A DNA stretch of 27,211 nt from CAZIIK01 sp964539235 (lineage in GTDB: Bacteria > Pseudomonadota > Gammaproteobacteria > Francisellales > CACEW01). Of the stretch, positions 25,288 to 27,211 are shown in pieces. The stretch covers positions 1 through 27,211 of the forward strand of contig CAZIIK010000074.1 of the NCBI GenBank assembly GCA_964539235.1. Reading direction: 5' to 3'. How positions within the stretch are numbered: position 1 is the stretch's first letter; each line of letters starts with the position of its first letter. A program made the translations under genes and the position numbers. The notes under the pieces are model-generated. The model had not been told where the DNA came from. It was given only the letters and a program-made list of their open reading frames with translations, and ran no database searches.

Positions 25288-25635
25288 CTAGTGCTTAACA
25301 TCCGTTTTGATATTAATGCAATTATAAAAACTCTTATCCCAATTGTTAATCTGACCCGCTTCAAAACAGGTATCGCATTCCCAAAAGATATCACCGGTTT
25401 TGTTATCGATTTCTACGTGAATCTGTCCCTGACATTCCTGGCCTTTATATTCAGAGAAGCAATCCATTAACACACCGTGGCGGCTGATGAAATACTGACT
25501 GGAGACGCCTGCAACCAAGTTGCATAGGGATTGGATAAAGTCATGTTCAGCAGTCCCAGTGCAATGTTCTTTAGGACGCTTTGTAAGATACAGACAAAGA
25601 TCTGAATGATGGCGAGGCATAAGATAAAAACACAT
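25288..25635 (-). CDS. Small Cys-rich protein with a possible zinc ribbon
   Basis: 115 residues from ATG 25635, or 110 from ATG 25620. The C-terminal half reads HVEIDNKTGDIFWECDTCFE, then AGQINNWDKSFYNC. This W-x-C-x-x-C plus downstream Gly-x-I-x-x-W pattern recalls short bacterial proteins with a C-x-x-C knuckle; earlier Cys residues could complete a metal site. Function unknown. A good promoter (25653-25681) lies just upstream, giving an RNA start 11 bases before the first ATG, and no ribosome site is obvious. It converges with the lplA-like gene. Confidence 0.55.
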   Translation of the reverse strand: MCFYLMPRHHSDLCLYLTKRPKEHCTGTAEHDFIQSLCNLVAGVSSQYFISRHGVLMDCFSEYKGQECQGQIHVEIDNKTGDIFWECDTCFEAGQINNWDKSFYNCINIKTDVKH

Positions 25636-25652
25636 GCTAACGATGGGGAGAT

Positions 25653-25681
25653 ATTATATAAAAAATGCTGCCACTCGCCAA
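25653..25681 (-). promoter_or_regulatory. Promoter upstream of the small Cys-rich gene
   Basis: On the minus strand TTGGCG (25676-25681), a 17-base spacer and a perfect TATAAT (25653-25658). RNA would start near 25646, leaving an 11-26 base leader before the two possible ATGs. Confidence 0.55.
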
Positions 25682-25747
25682 CTCAGCCGCTGACCCCCCG
25701 CCCACACTTGGCTTCATTATTCAAGTTAGGCCTTAAACATACAGCTA

Positions 25748-26712
25748 TTACACGCCAAAAAATGTTCTGACCAAAGCCTCCAGCTCCACAAATTGACATA
25801 AGGATTTTGCACGTTCGGTAAAATCGTGTTGTATCCGCTCATCTGGTAAATTTCTGCCATAGTACTTAGCCAATTTGCGTGTTTGCAGCAAGGCTACTTT
25901 TTTCACTTTCTAGCATGATTAAACCTTGCACATGCATCAATAAAAGCTCGCCAATTTCCGGCAGTGACGGTGGCACAAACACTTGTCCTTGCCTCTCGGC
26001 GGTCAGTGCAGCAAAGAGCCAAGGTCGACCAACCCCAGCGCGTGCCACCATAAAACCATCACACGCCGTACGAGTTTTCATGCGTTGATAAGAGGTAAAA
26101 TCAGCGATGTCGCCATTACCCACCACAGGAATAGATGCCTGATCGACAACGGATTGAATGACGGCATAATCACAGGGGGGTTTCATAGCTTTCTGTCCAA
26201 CGCCGCCCATGCACGGTAATAAAATCGGCACCTTATTGTTCTGCAATTGCCAGTGCTTGTAAATGTGCCTGATCAGGGCCAATACGGATTTTAATCGAGA
26301 TCGGCAATTGCGTTGCTTGGCGCAATGCGCGCACACAAGACGCTAAAGTTTCCGGTTGCTCCAACAATGCCGAACCACACCCTTTTTTACGAATCTTCAA
26401 CATTGGGCAACCACAATTGAGATCAATTAAATCAGCACCTGCTTGCTCAACAATTTGTGCTGCCTGCGTAATTTCCCCTGGCGCATTACCCGAAATTTGA
26501 AAACAAACGCGACCTTCGTTGGGTGCTTTATACAGATAACGTCGTCGATGTTGACTACCTCGGGCAATATGTTTTGCCGATAACATTTCGGTACAGGCAA
26601 ATGCACAGCCACCATAACGCTGAATCAACTGGCGTAAAGGCGCGCAACTATAACCCGACAAAGGCCCTTGTATGAACGGAGTAGAAAATTTCAGAGATCC
26701 TAAACTCAACAT
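25748..26712 (-). pseudogene. tRNA-dihydrouridine synthase, inactivated by a stop and two frameshifts
   Basis: Reading from ATG 26712, the first part is a clear Dus protein: TPFIQGPLSGYSCAPLRQLI, VCFQISGNAPGEITQAAQIV, the active-site region DLNCGCPMLKIRKKGCGSAL and PISIKIRIG. A UAA at 26233-26235 interrupts it, after which the same frame resumes with GADFITVHGRRWTESYET. A six-G run (26175-26180, plus strand) then shifts the frame, restored as CDYAVIQSVVDQASIPVVGN with GNGDI and ARAGVGRPWLF. A six-T run (25898-25903) shifts it again, restored as LLQTRKLAKYYGRNLPDERI to a UAA at 25748-25750. The original protein would be about 320 residues, nearest DusB in pattern. The homopolymer shifts could be read errors, but the UAA is not of that kind. 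Confidence 0.85.
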
Positions 26713-26727
26713 AGTCACGCACAGCGG

Positions 26728-26863
26728 CTAACGCACCGATAAATAACCACCTGGCACACCACCTTTGGCGAGAACCAACTGCCATAACTGTGCATCACGT
26801 GCGCGGAACATACCTGCGCAGGAACGCAGATAATAAGACCACATACGATAAAAACATTGGTCA
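26728..26863 (-). pseudogene. cfa: Cyclopropane fatty acid synthase, C-terminal fragment cut by an IS
   Basis: From about 26863 down to the TAG at 26728-26730 the minus strand encodes FYRMWSYYLRSCAGMFRARD followed by AQLWQLVLAKGGVPGGYLSVR. This is the C-terminal end of Cfa-type methyltransferases, which convert unsaturated membrane phospholipid acyl chains to cyclopropanes. Only about 44 codons remain; the catalytic part upstream is replaced by the IS5-type element beginning near 26864. The rest of the gene, if it survives, would lie beyond the insertion, outside the window. The Dus pseudogene follows 15 bases downstream. Confidence 0.82.
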
Positions 26864-27094
26864 GAGGCTGTCCGAAAATGGGTATTTTTCTTGTTATGCA
26901 TTCAAACAGATGCGGATTGTTGGGATGTGCAGGGTTATAATACAGATTTGTCACGTGATATGCAGCACACAAGCCATGGAAAAGGTATACCCGAATGATT
27001 GGACGGATCAGCAATGGAATCTGATTAGGCCACATATACCGGATGCTAAAGCAGGCGGTCGTCCAAGAACGATAGACATGCGACAAGTAGGAGC
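26864..27094 (+). mobile_element. IS5-type insertion sequence, left part, interrupted by another IS
   Basis: The likely outer end is GAGGCTGTCCGAAAATGGG (26864-26882), immediately after the cfa fragment. Then come a promoter-like TATAAT (26936-26941) and a transposase start at 26976. The element is cut at about 27094 by an IS256-type end. The left boundary is inferred from where Cfa homology stops and is accurate to a few bases. No right end is visible, so the target duplication cannot be read. Confidence 0.7.
26976..27094 (+). pseudogene. IS5-family transposase, N-terminal fragment
   Basis: ATG 26976 starts MEKVYPNDWTDQQWNLIRPH, then IPDAKAGGRPRTIDMRQV. This is the conserved N-terminus of IS5-type (IS1031/IS427-like) transposases, normally followed by an N-A-I-F-Y-x-x-R-T-G-C-Q-W stretch. 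Here the frame enters foreign sequence after about 39 codons and stops at 27123-27125. The catalytic DDE region is absent, so this copy is dead unless the remainder follows the inserted IS. Confidence 0.8.
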
Positions 27095-27211
27095 TAATGT
27101 CAAATCTGGTGTATGGGATGGTTAAGCGGCCTTCCTGTTTATCTGTTCACTAACCAATTCTCCATCTTTGAATTCTACATTGTCGGCGACCAATGTTAAA
27201 AACTTAAATCC
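27095..27211 (-). mobile_element. 3' end of an IS256-type insertion sequence, right edge, nested in the IS5-type element
   Basis: Exact reverse complement of 17-133. On the minus strand it encodes the last 29 residues of the transposase (GFKFLTLVADNVEFKDGELV and so on, TAA at 27122-27124), followed by the same terminal sequence ending near 27095. It interrupts the IS5-type transposase gene. The bulk of the element lies right of the window. Confidence 0.75.
27122..27211 (-). CDS. IS256-family transposase, C-terminal fragment (cut by window edge)
   Basis: 29 codons plus TAA on the minus strand, identical to codons 6-34 of the fragment at 2-106. The 5' portion lies outside the window, so integrity cannot be judged. 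Confidence 0.6.
   Translation of the reverse strand, partial: GFKFLTLVADNVEFKDGELVSEQINRKAA

Noticed and set aside
26790..26975. Upstream extension of the IS5-type transposase frame to 26790
   Set aside because: It crosses the IS end and the cfa fragment; the family's normal N-terminus begins at 26976.
26715..27086. Minus-strand 123-codon open frame across the cfa/IS junction
   Set aside because: It is in a different frame from the clear Cfa C-terminus and antisense to the transposase; the composition is unlike a real protein.

Overview
The window is a 27.2 kb piece of a gammaproteobacterial chromosome. The evidence is the gene content and order: truA-accD-folC-SPOR protein-cvpA, E. coli-type gshA and gshB, EF-P with Lys34, a FimV/HubP-like LysM protein, and mrp-dcd. 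Moderate base composition, compact overlapping operons and decayed genes beside insertion sequences suggest a host-adapted lineage, possibly Legionellales-like. That placement is inference. No tRNA, rRNA or CRISPR array was seen.

Layout. Positions 1-133 hold the 3' end of an IS256-type (mutator) insertion sequence. Next come two broken genes (136-705, with an internal UAG; 984-1315, with an internal UAG and a frameshift). Then bcp and a LOG-family gene lie on the plus strand. A long minus-strand run (9427 down to 2457) reads tolC, an M17 aminopeptidase, gshA, gshB, a FimV-like gene and efp; the first four genes overlap. From a divergent promoter region at about 9464-9548, mrp-dcd run on the plus strand. 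They are followed by a promoter and an export pair, wza-like and wzc-like, plus a rhodanese gene. A second minus-strand operon (20347 down to 14849) carries an uncharacterised secreted protein, truA, accD, folC, a SPOR protein and cvpA. The plus strand then holds a protein made of two ~105-residue repeats, a membrane-anchored unknown, serS, fabI and an lplA-like gene. The right edge (25288-27211) holds a small Cys-rich protein, a tRNA-dihydrouridine synthase pseudogene with three lesions, the last codons of a cyclopropane fatty acid synthase gene cut by an IS5-type element, and that IS cut in turn by an IS256-type element identical to the one at the left edge but inverted.

How it fits together. 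The core is housekeeping: fatty acid, folate and glutathione synthesis, protected by a peroxiredoxin, with translation (EF-P, SerS, TruA) and envelope functions (TolC, FimV-like, SPOR, Wza/Wzc). The most unusual items are: a Wzc-like protein whose Walker A lysine and glycines are gone, a duplicated-domain protein of unknown function, a secreted six-cysteine protein whose best start codon is put out of frame by an A8 tract, the TolC/aminopeptidase/GshA/GshB gene union, and nested insertion sequences bracketing the segment as inverted repeats. I found no complete defence system or other clearly new multi-gene system.
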